Positions 1 to 14,476 of a stretch of DNA of 64,000 bases are shown in pieces (positions within the stretch are counted from its first letter, which is position 1; the number at the start of each line of letters is the position of its first letter). The stretch comes from Aquila chrysaetos chrysaetos. Its lineage: Eukaryota > Chordata > Aves > Accipitriformes > Accipitridae. Position numbers and translations under genes: made by a program. Where the stretch lies: contig NC_044006.1 of NCBI RefSeq assembly GCF_900496995.4, positions 30,751,120 to 30,815,119 of the forward strand, read 5' to 3'. The notes below the pieces were generated by a model. That model had not been told where the DNA came from. It did no database searches and worked only from the letters and a program-made list of their open reading frames with translations.

Positions 1-3000
1 AATAACAACCTAAGTTTTAAACTACCCCATTTGAAGACTACAACAGGGCTCTAGAACTAGGAATCCTTCCTTAAATTACTCACTTCCTACAGTTTTCAAT
101 GTCAAACTATTCTGAAGATTGTAAGCCAGTTATCTTTAGAGTCAAAAGTTCAGCCTCCAGATCATAGATGGATATCCAAACTCTAAAGCTGGCTTTTATA
201 CTGCTTATGGTCATGTGGTTATTTTCTACATTATCATTGGATACATTAACTTGTTTAATACTATTTTGTGACATTTCAAAAGGCCTAGTTAATACTCCTC
301 AGGAAAATAATTTCCCAAAGAGGGGAAAAAAAAACACCCCAAAGAGGTTCATTTCATAATGACATTTTAGTCTTCCTTTCTATAGTGTCTACTTTGAGGT
401 TTAAAATGAACATTTATGCTATATAACTTTTCAACACATTAAAATCAGATCACTGCCAATTTTAAATATACCTCGTGCCTGTGGTCTAAATGAACTAATA
501 CCAGTTAATAACATTTGCAGCTTGCAAGCAGACAGTTTGCTATTTATATAAGATTCCTCTTAATTGCCAGTATAACACCTCAGCTAATAATATGCTCCTA
601 TAATGCAAAACTTCAGCTTCTGATACAATTTTCTGTACATTTCTGTTGGTAATTTACTTAGGGTAACAAGTCTCTTCCTGACACAGAATCAGAAAATAGA
701 AAGCCAGTGTTAAGCGTTCAGCATATTCAGGTCAAAAGGATAAAGTACTACAGTACATATTGTAAAGATAGCTGCTGCTGGTAGGTATCAAGCTTGATTT
801 CTAAGAACTTAAGTTTGAAATATGCACTTTATCTAAGACAGACATTACGTCTCCCAATCCAGGAAGAGAGTGCACATCTCCTCAGAAACCTCCTGCAGTA
901 GATATGCCTTTTACGAGTGCAAAAAGAAGGTGGCATTCAGTTGGGTGGCATTAATTTTGAAGTGAGATTGCTCACAAATGCAATCTGTGTTCCAGAGTTT
1001 GGAAACCCTTGCTCTCCAGCATAAAAGCATTCAAATGTACATTCCAGCAAGAGATAGAGAACAACAAAGGTTTCTGTTAAGTGACATGAGAACTAATATA
1101 CACACAAATGTCAGCTAGGCAAAGAGACAATATAAAGTCAGCACAACTTTGCAAATAAAATTCTAATGACAGTCCTAGGATTTCTCAACAGGAGGACCGA
1201 TTAACTGTCATGGAAGTTTTGACTATTTGAATTTATGGTTAGTCTCAGCATGTATTAATTAAATCTTCTTGATTCAAAGCATTCAGAGTGAACACTTCCC
1301 TAAAAACCTAAGAAAAAAAGGCACATCGGAGACGTTTCAAGAGGCACATGAGGTTTGTGAAAGGAACTCTCTAAACAAACATTGCATTAAATTATTATAA
1401 ATTGAACAGAAGCTTTTTTGGATTGTAACTCAACTATCTCTACTCCTTCCTACTTAGTGGATTTAATCTAAATAAATGAACAGTCAAATATTTTATCATT
1501 ATTAATTGAAAACAAGAGGCAAGGGGTAAAAGGATGGAAGCGATGCATGGGGTGTTTTTTTGGGTTTGGGGTTTTTCAATCTTTTATAATTGATTTTTTT
1601 AAGTCATAGAAGTGACTTAATCATCAGTGAAAAGACTAGCATTCGCATGTTACTCAAAGAAAAAACAAATAAATGTAATTCTGCTAAGGAGTAAAAACCC
1701 CAAACTCCAGCAGTTAACTGAAATAAAAACATTTACTATTGAAAAGATGTTTACCTAGATTGAAACTAATGTAATTTAATTTTAAATAGATTCATGACAA
1801 GCCAGCACATGGTGGACCCCCCCCCACATTTCATTTTAAGAAAAGCATCTGATTTCATAGTTTGTCTTTTGCTGCTATAAAATACTGTCCATACCGCATC
1901 TATATAGAGTTTATACATATTTGTTGTCAGCAACAGAACACTTTGAAATGACACACAGCAAACCATTAGTAAATTACTTCCTCCAAATCCTATGTTAGTT
2001 CTCTGAGTGGCAAAAACATGCACAACGGGTGGTTTTAGCCTACCATCCATTTCTGGATATGAGCCCATTTTCTATCATATGAATGTTGAGAAAACTACAG
2101 AATGTAAAAACAAAAACAAACAAACCATTTACAGTATACATTAGTCACCACACAAGACTGGATTACCAAATCAAAAATTTGGAAAAATCTAAATTAATTG
2201 CCATGTAATCGTCACTATAATATCAGAAACCTACAGCAGTTAGAAAACTGAAAGTATGGAATAATGAGAAACATACAGAATTGAGATAGAAACATGTTTT
2301 GTAAATTGCACTTGTTACTACCCAGCAAAAAAAACCCCAAATATCAGCATTTATATGGATTTCAATGTAATCATGATAAATAATAAATCTCAATCTTTTG
2401 CATGCTATGTCAAAACCTGAATCAAATACAATAACCATTAAATAACCAGTCTGCTGAAAATCTGGTTCCTCGGTTTGTTTCTCAAGAAATGCAACTTCTT
2501 TTTTTTTTTTTTTTTTTAACGAGAAATGTGTGGAGCAACATACAACCGTATGTGTAAATATTATCCCATTTCTATTAATTTTTTAAAAATAAAGGTCCTG
2601 ACAATAAGTATTTATTGTGCATACTTTTGGTATAATCCATATGGGAAGAAATTGACTGAAAACTGCATATGTACAGTCCCATATCCAAATTAACCAGTTA
2701 CTAAGTATAGTATAAACACATTAAAAACAGAGCAAAATAATTCTCTCTACTTTTTCATATTTGTTTAGCCTATATATTAGGCAGTGTACATTTTGGGTAC
2801 GGTCATATTAATTATTTATGCTATGCTGCCAGTTATCCATATTTACATGGACATTTTGCACAGCAACAAGCAGCAAAGAAACTGCTATGTATTAAGTAAT
2901 TGTTCTTATAAAAGCACGAAAGTCACCAGCTGACTCAGGCACAAAGCTAGTCATTCAAATCCAGACAATATTAAACTTCATATTAGAAGTTGAAAACTGT

Positions 3001-3610
3001 TTCTCTCTATGTAAAATTATTTATGCAAGCCTGAGTTCTGGACATTGTCATCATGTTCTCTCTTCTGCTCATTTAAAATCAAATAAGCAGTAATAAGAAA
3101 GCCTCAGCCCTTTAAATATCTAAAGATAAACATCTAGATTAATCTTTGTCCAATTTTGATTGCTAGCATTGAATTTACTGCATTTGTTAAAGGTAAAACA
3201 TCCTAGCATCTGTTTTGTCTGCATTGAAGCTAGAATTTAAAAATCACATTAAAAAAAGTTTTATTTTTCATCTGAAAGCAAGAGTGCTAATAGCCTATTT
3301 TGTATAGCAGATTTTTTTCCACAATACAAGTGTAACTATTAAGGAAGCTCAAAATGAATGTTCAGATTAATATTTTGTGAGGTGCTATCCACAGGTAAAT
3401 ACAAAGCAAGTTATCCTTTTAGATATATAGCCTAAGGGGAAAGAGGAAGGTATGGGGGGATAGAGAAGCTAACAGTTGCCTGATGCTGAAAATACTAGCA
3501 CGCAGCTAAATTACACTAAAAGACAAAATCTGATGCAAATACAGGAATAAAATAAAATACATTAAGAATTTTAGTAAAGGTTTGCAATAATTCCTGATGA
3601 TTTACACTAC
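1..3610 (-). other. LRRFIP2: LRRFIP2 intron, left-edge part
   Basis: This stretch follows the donor of the 3611-3697 exon on the minus strand, so it is read as LRRFIP2 intron. It is AT-rich and full of stops, and I saw no exon with both splice sites and family-like residues. A 19-base poly-T run lies near 2499-2517. A 100-codon minus-strand open frame at 1766-2068 has no recognisable motif and is treated as chance. No interspersed repeat was recognised by eye. Confidence 0.6.
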
Positions 3611-3697
3611 CTCTTTTTGCTGTCGCTCCAGCTCTCTCATACGTATATCTCTTGCTTCTGCTCGAGCTGCCCGTTTGGCTGCAAGCCTGGCTTCTGC
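3611..3697 (-). CDS. LRRFIP2: LRRFIP2 coding exon 2 (29 codons)
   Basis: Read on the minus strand, a pyrimidine-rich acceptor ending TTGCTTGTAG is followed by 87 bases (29 codons, phase 0 at both ends) and a donor GAG|GTAGTG. The peptide begins [20 protein letters not shown] and ends with RELERQQKE. This alternating Ala/Arg/Glu helix is the signature N-terminal segment of the LRRFIP family. The Asp-Ile-Arg-Met-Arg variant fits LRRFIP2; from memory LRRFIP1 has Glu-Ile-Arg-Met-Lys. LRRFIP2 binds Flightless-I and MyD88 in Toll-like receptor signalling and Dishevelled in Wnt signalling. This exon is the start of its highly charged helical region. It joins in frame to the exon at 14477-14581 across an intron of about 10.8 kb. 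The next exon lies outside the window. Confidence 0.93.
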
Positions 3698-6600
3698 CTA
3701 CAAGCAAATAGAAAATACTGAAAGTTAAAACCACATTTTTTGTATAATAGTCTGAGTACTCAATTTAATAATCTCTTCACAAAAACACATTAAGATTCTA
3801 ACATCACAATACATAAGTAGTAAAGAAATCAGAGTTCTCAGAATTAAATTTCAGAAGGGATATATACCTAACTCTTTACACATATCATTACTAGTTGAAA
3901 GAATTACATGTTGATAAAAGAACTGAGTTCAAGAACTGAGTTCAAAAGCATTACTATCACTAAATCTAAAAATTCATGTCTTGCGGACTTTAACAGGATT
4001 TTGTCTATGCATAGTACTTAAACGGGCATGTATGCAGCTGCAGAATCTTTGGCCACATGAAGACGTTAAAACAAAAAAGAAAGAATCAAAATAAAGATAT
4101 TAAACCACTACTGTTCATGTCATATTTAAAGACTCTGCTATAATTAGGAATTATTTCAAAAAGCAAACATCACTTAGAAGTTGAATTACTTCAAACAGCA
4201 ATCAAAATCAAATCCATTATTGGACCAAATGTAAGAAAGAAATTTAGGGTTACAGTTCCTCCAGAACTAACTTAAACATTCACCATCACCAAAAAGGGAC
4301 TTTCCCTACCTTTTCATTCAAGCCCTTAATACTCCCAACACTCAGAATCTGCTGTAAGCCAATTTTACTAACTACCACAGCAGAAAGTTAACAACGACAA
4401 CAAAGAAAGAAAAGTAGTTTTCTGCTGTGTTAGTGAAATGAATTGGCTTGTACAAGGGTCCTATGAACACCAGACCCAGCAAAAGGGACAGGCAGGACAA
4501 CCAGTAGCAAGACCTTCCCCTTTTCAGTGGCAAAAAGCTGTTACATCTGCACTGCTTGTGAAACCTGGTTATTGGCAGATACAGCTATGTATTTCCTCCA
4601 CTCTCTATCTAGTCTCAACCAAAAAGAAACACATTGTCTTTCAGACCCTAAATGCTACCTCAAATTTAATCAGTTAATTAATTACATCATGCAATAATTT
4701 TGACATGAAGCTAATTGTTGAGGAAAACACAACCTCAATTTTTTCATGTTCGAATAATGAGTTGATGAAAATTTTCTCTTAAATTCTTGAAATATTAAAC
4801 CACTGAAGACAAGTTGTCCACCAAAAATTCCAGTTGTCTATCCAGTGTTAATTAAAAACTTATGAGAAACACCAGCAGCCAAAATTTCAGAACTCCTAAT
4901 ATCCAAAACATTTAATTTTAAAGAGCTTCTTAAAAATGTAAAATTCAGTGGAATTTTGCCTTTGGTTAAGGATAATTTTTTTTCTGCTTTGGCCACTATC
5001 ACAGTATAGATTTATGTAAAATATTAGAGACCTATAAAATCCATGACAATTGCAAGTAACTATCTTTTACTGTGCTTCAGGAAAAAGGAAGGAGTATTTA
5101 ACTCAGGGTTTAACTTTAAATTATGACTAAACTACAGGTACAAATATATCTATCAAATAGTGACAAGAAAGAAGGCAAACACATTATAGCTTTATTACTT
5201 AAAATAGTTTGTCTTAATTTCAAATTACTCTCATTAAGATTGTTTTTCTATATTTTGCATACTCAGATGAAATGATTCCAAGTCTGTGTCAGCACTCCTG
5301 ACTGCCACAATATAATCTTTTTTCATAGCAGCATAAAGCTGCTGCTCTTCCTACCTGAAGACAGCACACAAGAAAAGCAAGGGAATTCCCATGCAACAGG
5401 AAGTCTTTTCTCACTTGCAGCCCCACTCTGTAATTGTCTGTAATGATAGCTCTGCGCATATAAACTTTCACATAGACATGTATGCAGCACAGAAAGGACT
5501 CGAACAGCTGATATGTCTGGGTTTAGTTCTGTCTATAGATCAGCAGATACACGCATCTAGCCTTTAGACTCCAGCAAGGCTTTATTGTTAAAGATAGAAA
5601 GTGCATTTGTTTACAGATTCATGCTAAAAATCAATTCACATTTCCCCACTTTCTTCTAGTCCTACAGCCAGAGACCTAACTTTCACATTCCTACAGTAGA
5701 GGGGAAACTAATTTTCTTCCAATTTACTAAACCCTTCATAAAATACAGGAGAATTCTACAAACATTTGTCATAAAACAGGTGTCTGAGGAAAAAAAACCA
5801 TCTTGCCTTTTAAGAGAAATTTTTTAGCAAAAAATGGTTTGGTATTACATTAATTACTAATCTGAGCAACTAGATTCCTCTGAAAAAGTACACAATTTCA
5901 AAAAGACAAAGAAGATGGCAAGTTGACTGAAAGTGCAGTTCTTGGGTTTCCTTCACCAAACCTTACAGCATGAGACAAATCATATTACCATTTGAAAGGC
6001 CATCATACTGAATATTTCTTTATTCTCAGCAGAATTGTTAGAGAGCAGACCTCATGTTATTAATAGACCACTCATACAAATCTCAGTAACTATGTAATTG
6101 AAATTCAAAATTACCATTAATAAAGAAATAACCACAATTCAAAAGGACATAGTTTTCTTCCCAGGTGCTGCTGTTCACTCTATTGTGTTACTGAAGAAAG
6201 CCCACAAAAGTTGTGAAACAAATTTCCACCAACAAACTCTTCACAAGTTAAATTCTTCAGCTATGTTGAAATAAAGTCTTTAAAGATATGCTAAGGGAAA
6301 TACAGCACCACAACAGCTTTGGATAGAGAACTGAGTTGAGAAGATGAAGCTGTTTGGACTGTAGAAGCAGCAGAGAAAGAAAATCTAGACTACTGTTTAT
6401 TTTTTAGAAAAAACCAGCAAAAGGACAGGCAGTCATGTTATAATGCTTTTTCTAACTCAATTAGTATTTGAATTTAAGAGCATTGCAAATATTGCTTGCC
6501 CATAGGAGCTTGGGAGTCAGTCCAGGTTGCTTTCTACAGCTTGCATTAAACAAATTCCAGTCTTAGAAAACTACAGACTGGCCACTACAGTCTTGATTTC

Positions 6601-7377
6601 AGTTTCATTGCTCATTATTCTCTGTACAGTCTTTAGACCAGACACACATAAATAAAATACGTTATTTATGATAAATATATTACAGTATCATCTAATTGAA
6701 GTACAGCTTGTTAAAAAGTGATATAACATACCAAATTCCTATTTTCCTGAAATAAAAATTAAACTGTGGATGGTCCAAGATCTAGCAAATCCAACACTTT
6801 ATTTTAAAAATTTCTAAAGGGGACTTCCAACTGCTAAAAAGAAATTCAGTAGCTGTAGGTTCTTGAACACTTCAACTGCAAATAAGAGATGAGGTATCCA
6901 AACCTGTTAGCACCATACCAGTACACTTATACTGGTGGCTAAAATGAAAAGAAACCTCTTGATTATATATTCTGGAGGACAAACAGGAGCTATAAGGTAT
7001 AGATGCAACAATTTTGCATGGAATTTATTCAGAGCAGTGATCAAGAAAGGAGATAGAGGACTACAGAAGAGATTGGGTAGAAAGAAAGACAAGGAAGAAG
7101 CCCTCAAGACTTTGGATAGGAAAAAAAAAAGGACTAATTAATAAAGGGTTAATTAATAACTAAATATGTAATTTTTTTTTGTATATGAACACACTCATAC
7201 TACTCCTTAACTTTTATCTTCTACCCTAAGGACAAATATGCGATTTTAAACCAAGTGTCATATCTGCATTTCTTTGAGCATTAGCTCTGCTCTGAGTAAC
7301 AAAACAAAGCCATCTGTTCATTGCTGAGTTCTGGAATTCTTCATTTCAAAATAGGTACCAAAAAGCTTCACATGCGG

Positions 7378-7399
7378 AAAAAAAAAAAAAAAAAAAAAA
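7378..7399. repeat. Poly-A run (22 bases)
   Basis: An uninterrupted run of 22 A on the plus strand. It could be the tail of a retroposed sequence or simple slippage. No target-site duplication or adjacent retrocopy was recognised. Confidence 0.8.
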
Positions 7400-10300
7400 G
7401 GAAAAAAACCCGTAATGTTTCCTTGCACCTGCATAAACAGCATTTCATTCTAGAGGAATATGATGATTCTGGCTGTTTTCCAGCAGTTAAGCTATTACCT
7501 TGAAGCAGTACGCACTTTGATTCGGTTATTTTATTGCATACATTTAGTAAACATAGGGGTAGCAAGAGAATATTCTCCTTCCATTACAGGTGACATGGTC
7601 AGTTTCCTCATTTTCACCTAAACTCCAATTACTAACAACTACTTACAGTCATTTAGAAAACCATCTCTGCTTACTTCATTTTTAACATTTTTTTTTATAC
7701 ATATTCTGCCACAATCTTTTGAAAACCTTTCAAACCATTTTATCTCAACATTGAAGGATAAAATTTAGTTCTTCAGTTAAATCCAAGATATTTTTGGCAA
7801 GAAAGAAAGGAGAAAGGGAAAAAGACCAGATTTTAATTTGAATGCCTCTGTAGAGATTGAGTCTGTAGTCTCTCATTTCTGATGTGTTTTTTCTTAGTCT
7901 CTTCACAGCAATGATCAAGTTCTTCATCAAGTTAAGAAGCATACTAGTGCACAGAATTGATATGGTAGAAGCTGCCCTACATGTTGAGCAAGGAGAAGGA
8001 TAACATCTGTCTCCATAGTGTAGACAGGCATCTTTCTCCTTCCCCTTGCTTGCAAGAAGGAATTCACCAGAAAGCAATAGTATTTTATTTTTAATTTTCA
8101 TACTGTAGAGGTCATTCATTAACTAGTTCAGATTCAGCATAAAAGCTTCATAAGGAAAAAATATAGGCTATACTAAAATATGCTATTCACCTCTGAAAAA
8201 ATATGAACGCTTTTCATTGAAAAATCAGAATTATTTTGTCATCACGGGCTCCATACGTGTAACTCATTCCCCTCTCTGTCAAGGGATATGCAGTGTTTAC
8301 AGTCCTGCAGTTTCCAATGCAGGAGGCCCAAGCAAGGAAGGTTTTCCTTCTTCCACCAGACAGCAGCAGTGAGGGCACCGGCTACCCCTGCCAAGGTACC
8401 CAGCTCCCTTTCTGCTGCAGGGTGTTTGACAGAACTACACCAGTACATTCTGCCAGCTCCAGCAAAGCACCAGGATGAGCATTTTAAAAACGTTCACCGT
8501 ATTTCTTAATACACTACTACACACTGCACTATAAAGTTTATTTCATCATTTCTTATTAAATGAACATGCATTATTTCTCTCTTCTGTTGCTCGTTTTGTC
8601 TGTATTCTCACTTCCACGCTTTTTGCCCTCCTTATCTCCTTACTGTCTCAAGGACCCAAGGCAATACCACCACTCGTGCCAAATGTTATTTCTTATGCCT
8701 CCTCTGAAATGTCTTCCTTGCACTTATTTCTGATGTGCCTTACTCTTTCTCCAGTTGTCTACAAAGCAAACACTACAATCGACAAAATCTTAATGTTTAC
8801 ATGACTTAAGGGTTTAGAATTCTTTATTTCTGATGTCTCTTATTCTTCTTCCATTTATTATACAGATCCATATATAGATTAGAAAATCTCTAGAATACCT
8901 TATCTCCTATAAAATATCCTTAACCACTATTAAAAACAACAGCAAAGTTTTTAATTAATACTGAAGTAGAAACAGCTGATGAAAAAATATTTAAGTGATC
9001 TCTTATTAAAACATAAATTCAAAAATCATCTAGCATCTACAAAGACAATCTCTGTATGAGGGTGGGGTTCTTTGGGGTTTTGTTTGTTTTCTTAAGGAAA
9101 GCTGAAGCTGTATGCAGAGAGAAACATGTACTGAACTTTGAATAGATTCAATACGACAAAGACTATGTTGTTAACCATTTTGAAATTCATGATATAGCCT
9201 TCAAACATTTTGAAATATTGAACTCTTGGCTTTTTCTACACTGGCAATTAAGTAACATAACATTTTTACCAAAGTAAGAACAACTGCACTCTACCCAAAG
9301 TTTGAGAAACTAGAGAGTGAATTTTAAATTCAAATGAATCTTTATTCTCTCCCATGAGAAAACACCTCTTAAGAGTTTTCAGGCTCCTGCTATACAATTA
9401 GAGGAGAGTCATGAGAACGGTTCCTGAAAAAATACACACAAGATGCTACAAGAAGGAAATCAAATGAACAGTGATGCAATCCTTGTCCACAAGCTCTAGT
9501 TCTTTGACATCTAGAGTTATTCAGCCCTGAAGAATGGAAGGGTTGCTAATGCAAGCACGGAAAGAAAGGATATAAAAGGTAAATCCTGATTGTCCCTTCA
9601 CACTGCTGCTTATCGGATTGAGGCTAGTGAGATGACAAGAGTCAGACTCTTCTCACTTTCTGGCATGATGTTCACTGTATCTGAGCTTGAACTGAAGTCA
9701 ATGTAAGAACACAGAAGTGACTAAAACTTCTGCCGTGGCATGTAAGGCTGGTCTTGGAGAAAGAGGTCTCAAGTAATCATAAGAGATGCCTGGTGACGAC
9801 AGGTTACTGCTGCATATGTAAGATGAACACAACAACTTGTCTGTAAATTACAAAGACAAGCGAAGCAGCAATGCAGATGTCAGCTGAAGATACACTGTCC
9901 ACAAAACAACTTTATAAGCAGAGAATCTCCACAACAAAACCACAGGGAAAACAGATCTTGAGATCATATCAGCTGTATCCAGTGTAGACTGTGAACATAA
10001 CCTTGAGAATATGAACCTCAATTTTTATTTATTTGTTAAACAAAAAGGATTCCTGCATAAGAACCTAATCTTGACAGGAACTTGAAGTCACACTAGACAA
10101 TCCCTATCTGTTATTTGGAAAGGCAAAACTTTCCACGAGACAGAAGAAACTGTCTTCCATACCAGCTGGCTTATATTCTCTGTCAATTTGAGAAAGCTAA
10201 CAGCTTCAGAATCCGTTACAACAGCTAAAGAAGGAACCAGAAGGTGGTATAAAGGAACTCTTCATATTTTCAGGAGAGAGGCATTTTTTAATTTTTTTTT

Positions 10301-12654
10301 TAATAAGAGATAAACTGACTTCAGATTAACCTTGCTATAATCAGAAAACACTGGCCAATACTCCACTTTAATGTAGTAGGGTGCATTTACACTCAAGAGT
10401 TCTCACTTTTCTCCTTGCAGGGAACACATGGACAACATACCTACACCTGTTCCCACAGCTTCTGAAACAAAAATGATAAACTGGTAATCCTCTCTGTTGT
10501 ACCAAGGTAAGACTTCCAAACTGCTCAACTGCAACTACTCTTACTTAAGACACTGAATAATATGGAGAGTGCATTGCTTCCAGAAAAGGATGCGTAGATC
10601 CCTGTCCCTGGAAATGTAAATCACCTTTACTCTTCCTCAGTTTCAGTGAGCACAAGGGAATTCAGTGCTGGGAAGGATAGCACACAACAGAATACAAAGT
10701 AGGTCTCAAAGAAAGAGGTCTGGTAACTCAGAAGTTCTTGGAATAAGGCAGTAATTCACTCCAGTGTGGATGTTTTAGCATACTTGTGTCTTTAGTGCAG
10801 AAGCATTGCAGAAGAGCTTGTCTTAATGCAAACTCCCACAGCAAGGAAAAGATATGAAAGAACTCTCTACATAACAGTGCTAGTGCTGTAAGAAGTGAAG
10901 GGGAGGAGAAACAACTGACAGAGAAGTTTTCTGATGCAGAGGAAAAATGGAAAACATGAAAGAAATCTCACAAGGAGGAAGTAGTTTGACCAAGCCCTTC
11001 AGATCCTATGATAGTACCCTTGTCTTCCATTAAATATTTTCATATGACACATCAAATCCAACCAGTGCAGAAAAATTACTATATAGAAATGATTTTATTG
11101 GATCAGTACCAAAGAATTCTTTACACAAAATTTCTTAGAAAGCAGATGTTTGTTGGTACCAAAAGGAAGATATCACATTTTTTGGACACGTCCCATAGAA
11201 CAAGGAAATCCCAATTTTGTCAAATTAGAGTGGTGAAAAAGAGTAAGATTAGTGCTTTCTGAAATCTGAACTTTTGGAGAAAAAAAAACCCTGAAACTTC
11301 ATACGCTACACTAGAAGTCTTTGCTAGTATTACAAACTCTGATAATTCCTAGTGCTATTTTGTGACTGCTCTGAATCCCAGAACACTTCTATGCAGTTTT
11401 TCCATGCAGATCATCCTGAGTGCTTGCCTTTTGTTTCAGCATATTCTGTTTACCATCTCTCAATACCTAGAACACCTTTTAGGAACGTTTTCCTCACAAG
11501 ACATCTGACTTCTGGATTACGGGACTCAATTCAACTGTTGTAACATCTGCTAAAAAGGTAATTTCAGAAGAGGAAGTTGAGGAACAAAACACTCTGACAA
11601 TAAAAAGATAAGCAAGCCATGTTGCTGAGATAATGGCCTCAGAATGGCAAAGTACACCTACTCTATATATTCATATGCTGAGAACTGGCATGCCCTATGT
11701 CAGCACAGTAACTGAAAACTTTTCCACAGCCTCAAATAATAAGGCATATGTATGGCACAGTAAAATCAGATGGTATTTAAAGATAGAACTTAGTTCCTCT
11801 GCTGTTATATCCCAAGAAATGCATTCTGTTCCTTTAAAGTAAAAGTTTTCTTTATAATAAGTTGGGTAATACTATGAATTACAGCTACCAATTAAATGAC
11901 AACAGCTGCTGACATGGGATCCAAGGGCCAGCTTCTCCTACACAGACCAAGGGATTAACAACCTGACAGCAGTACATATTGTGATAATACAGTATTTGTG
12001 ATGACATACAACTTTTCACACTATTTTAAAATTGGATAACAGTTTTAAATTAAGACTTAAAGTGAAACCTGGATATGGCCACACAAAAGAAGAAATGGTG
12101 CTATACACAACTTTGAAAACATGTAGTAAAGGTAATAAACCATTTTATTCTGAAATACGTTGAATTCTCTTCTCCCTAACAAGCCATGAAAGTGACCCTT
12201 GAAATACAGAAGAATGCCAGAATATTAGAAAGGGGAAAAAATAATTCTAGTAAGAAAATCAGAAGGAACATTTAGAACAATTTAATTCAAATAGGTTTTA
12301 AGAATTATTAATAGACATAAAACAGTTAAAGACAATATGAAATGCCTACCCCTTAAATGATATCCTGATCAGCATAAAAATTTTAGTTATCTTCAGCAGA
12401 TTTAGATTAATATCAGAATACTGAATGAGCTTTTGAGCAAGTTATTTTCCAGTTCATTTTTGACAGAAGAGGAGGAAAGACTTAATATACATTAATCCCT
12501 GGAATAGACATATTCAACTTGGTTATCTCAGCAAGATAACACCTCTAACTGTGAGACCTAGTATCAGTTTAATTTAGCATTAAGGGGGAAAATAATGCTT
12601 TAATTTTTGTTTAATTTATGCTCATGCTTAAATTTTAATTGAGGGGGTTAGCAA

Positions 12655-13185
12655 TCCTAGAATCATTAAGGTTGGAAAAGACCTTTAAGATCATCGAGTC
12701 CAACCATTAACCTAGCACTGCCAAGTTTACCACTAAACCATGTCCCCAGGTCCACATCTACATGTCTTTTAAATACCTCCAGGGATGACTCAACCACTTC
12801 CCTGAGCAGCCTGTTCCAATGCTTGACAACCCTTTTGGTGAAGAAATTTTTCCTAATATCCAATCTAAACCTCCCCTGGCACAACCTGAGGCCATTTCCT
12901 CTTGTCCTATAACTTGTTACTTGGGAGAAGAGACTGACACCCACCTCACTACAACCTCCTTTCAGGCAGTTGTAGAGAGCGGTAAGGTCTCCCCTCGGCC
13001 TCCTTTTCTCCAGACTAAACCACCCCAGTTCCCTCAGCTGCTCCTCGTAACACTTGTCCTCTAGACCCTTCTCCATCTTCGTTGCTCTTCTTTGGACACG
13101 CTCCAGCACCTCAATGTCTTTGTTGTAGTGAGGGGCCCAAAACTGAACACAGTATTCAAGGTGTGGCCTCACCAGTGCCAAGTAA
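12655..13185 (-). mobile_element. CR1 LINE, 5'-truncated, with open ORF2 C-terminus
   Basis: On the minus strand one continuous frame of 171 codons (13181 down to 12666) reads as the C-terminal end of CR1 ORF2. It includes the segments [43 protein letters not shown] and [15 protein letters not shown], and ends near [11 protein letters not shown]. These are typical of avian CR1 non-LTR retrotransposons. The 3' end at about 12655 reads ATGATTCTAGGATT, a degenerate form of the short tandem ATTCTATG tail of CR1. The copy is heavily 5'-truncated, keeping about 0.53 kb of a roughly 4.5 kb element, and is in the same orientation as the host gene LRRFIP2. The undisturbed frame suggests a fairly young insertion. 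It cannot be autonomous because the reverse transcriptase and endonuclease parts are missing. Confidence 0.95.
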
Positions 13186-14476
13186 GAGACATAAGAGAAA
13201 AAAGCACCACAGTAATTTTAAGACAGACAATACTTATTACACCATGCTATAGAGACCCTCTTCTCTAGGCTAAGTTGCAAGCTGATGTTACTATACTGGA
13301 ACCATGCACAGAATACTAGAAAGAAATTTAAAGCCAGATTCCTTCTCCTTTGTTAACTGTTTTGCCCAAAACTGGGAGATGGAACTTGATGAGCGAGACA
13401 GTACATGACCCAGAGCCCCACACAGAACATATCTGGTAGGGTGAGAACTTCGATCACATTTGGTGCAAACAGAGCTTTCTGGAAAGTAACTAACTAAATG
13501 AATATAATTTTTTTGCTGACAGATCATTTTCTTAGCCTACAGTCTATGACAGCTACATTTGAAAAGGCATACAGAAGCTGTGTTTTCAAAGACCTATCAC
13601 CTACCTATTTTGTCTTGCATACACATATACGTATATATACTATACGCACACATACATAGGCAACAGTTTACATTACAAGGCCAATTAGAATCTGCATTTT
13701 GCACTCATTTTGTCAACTAGGGTGAGCTGCTTTGTAGATAGTGTAGCTCAAAGCTTCTGTATACGCTTGTATACAAACAATACTAAGGCTTTTGTTTCCA
13801 AGTCACAGCATTTCCTCCCAGAAAAACTCAAGTCCAAATAGATGTCTGTAAGACTCTAAATTCCAGCTGCCTCCTTCCTATATCCGGTGGGACAAAATTC
13901 CCCTTTGTATCAACTTCTTGTTTATTGCATTTTTGGCTGGTTACCTCCAGCTCTCTATTTTTCAGGTGGTGACTCTGTTAAGAAAGTCCTGGTATAGCAT
14001 ACATATTAAGCTTATTTTGACAGAAATGTGACTTCACATTTGAAATAGAATATATTACAAATACCTTTTAATAATAACTATTACTCATTCAACACTAATA
14101 CACTATACTTACCATCTTAAGAATAATACACAATGGAATGGGATAAATGTTGGAATTTTTTTTCAGTTTTAGACCCAAGATAGCAGTTGGATTTCTCATT
14201 TATCTTTAGCTAAGCATATACCTATCTGTAGAAATATCTGCTAAGCTTAAGTGTGATCCCATGAAGTTACACAAATCATACAATTAATACATCATTGTGA
14301 CATTTCAGTAAATGTGATTTTTTTTTGATCAAAAATACTCTTAGTTTGTATTAATTGTCATATTTTTGGCTAATTACACTTTTTAATGCACAGCTTAAAA
14401 AAATTAATTTTTGTTTTGATAATGAGATTGCTTTAATCTCTATTTCTGAATTTAAGACAATTTGAAATTAACAAAC

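Larger units (their letters stand above)
3698..14476 (-). other. LRRFIP2: LRRFIP2 intron between coding exons 1 and 2
   Basis: About 10.8 kb of AT-rich intron. The one clear mobile element is the CR1 copy at 12.66-13.18 kb. Other content is minor: a 13-bp tandem duplication (AGAACTGAGTTCA twice, 3919-3944), a 22-base A-run at 7378-7399 and an alternating AC/TA stretch near 13620-13660. Open frames at 7745-8119 (minus) and 8288-8509 (plus) lack splice sites or motifs and are treated as chance. From about 9.5 to 11 kb the base composition is slightly less AT-rich, but I could not assign it to anything. Confidence 0.6.

Noticed and set aside
1766..2068. 100-codon minus-strand frame
   Set aside because: Composition is AT-intron-like, with no motif and no splice logic with LRRFIP2.
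7745..8119. 124-codon minus-strand frame in an LRRFIP2 intron
   Set aside because: No domain or family resemblance, and no fitting splice sites in phase with LRRFIP2. Treated as chance.
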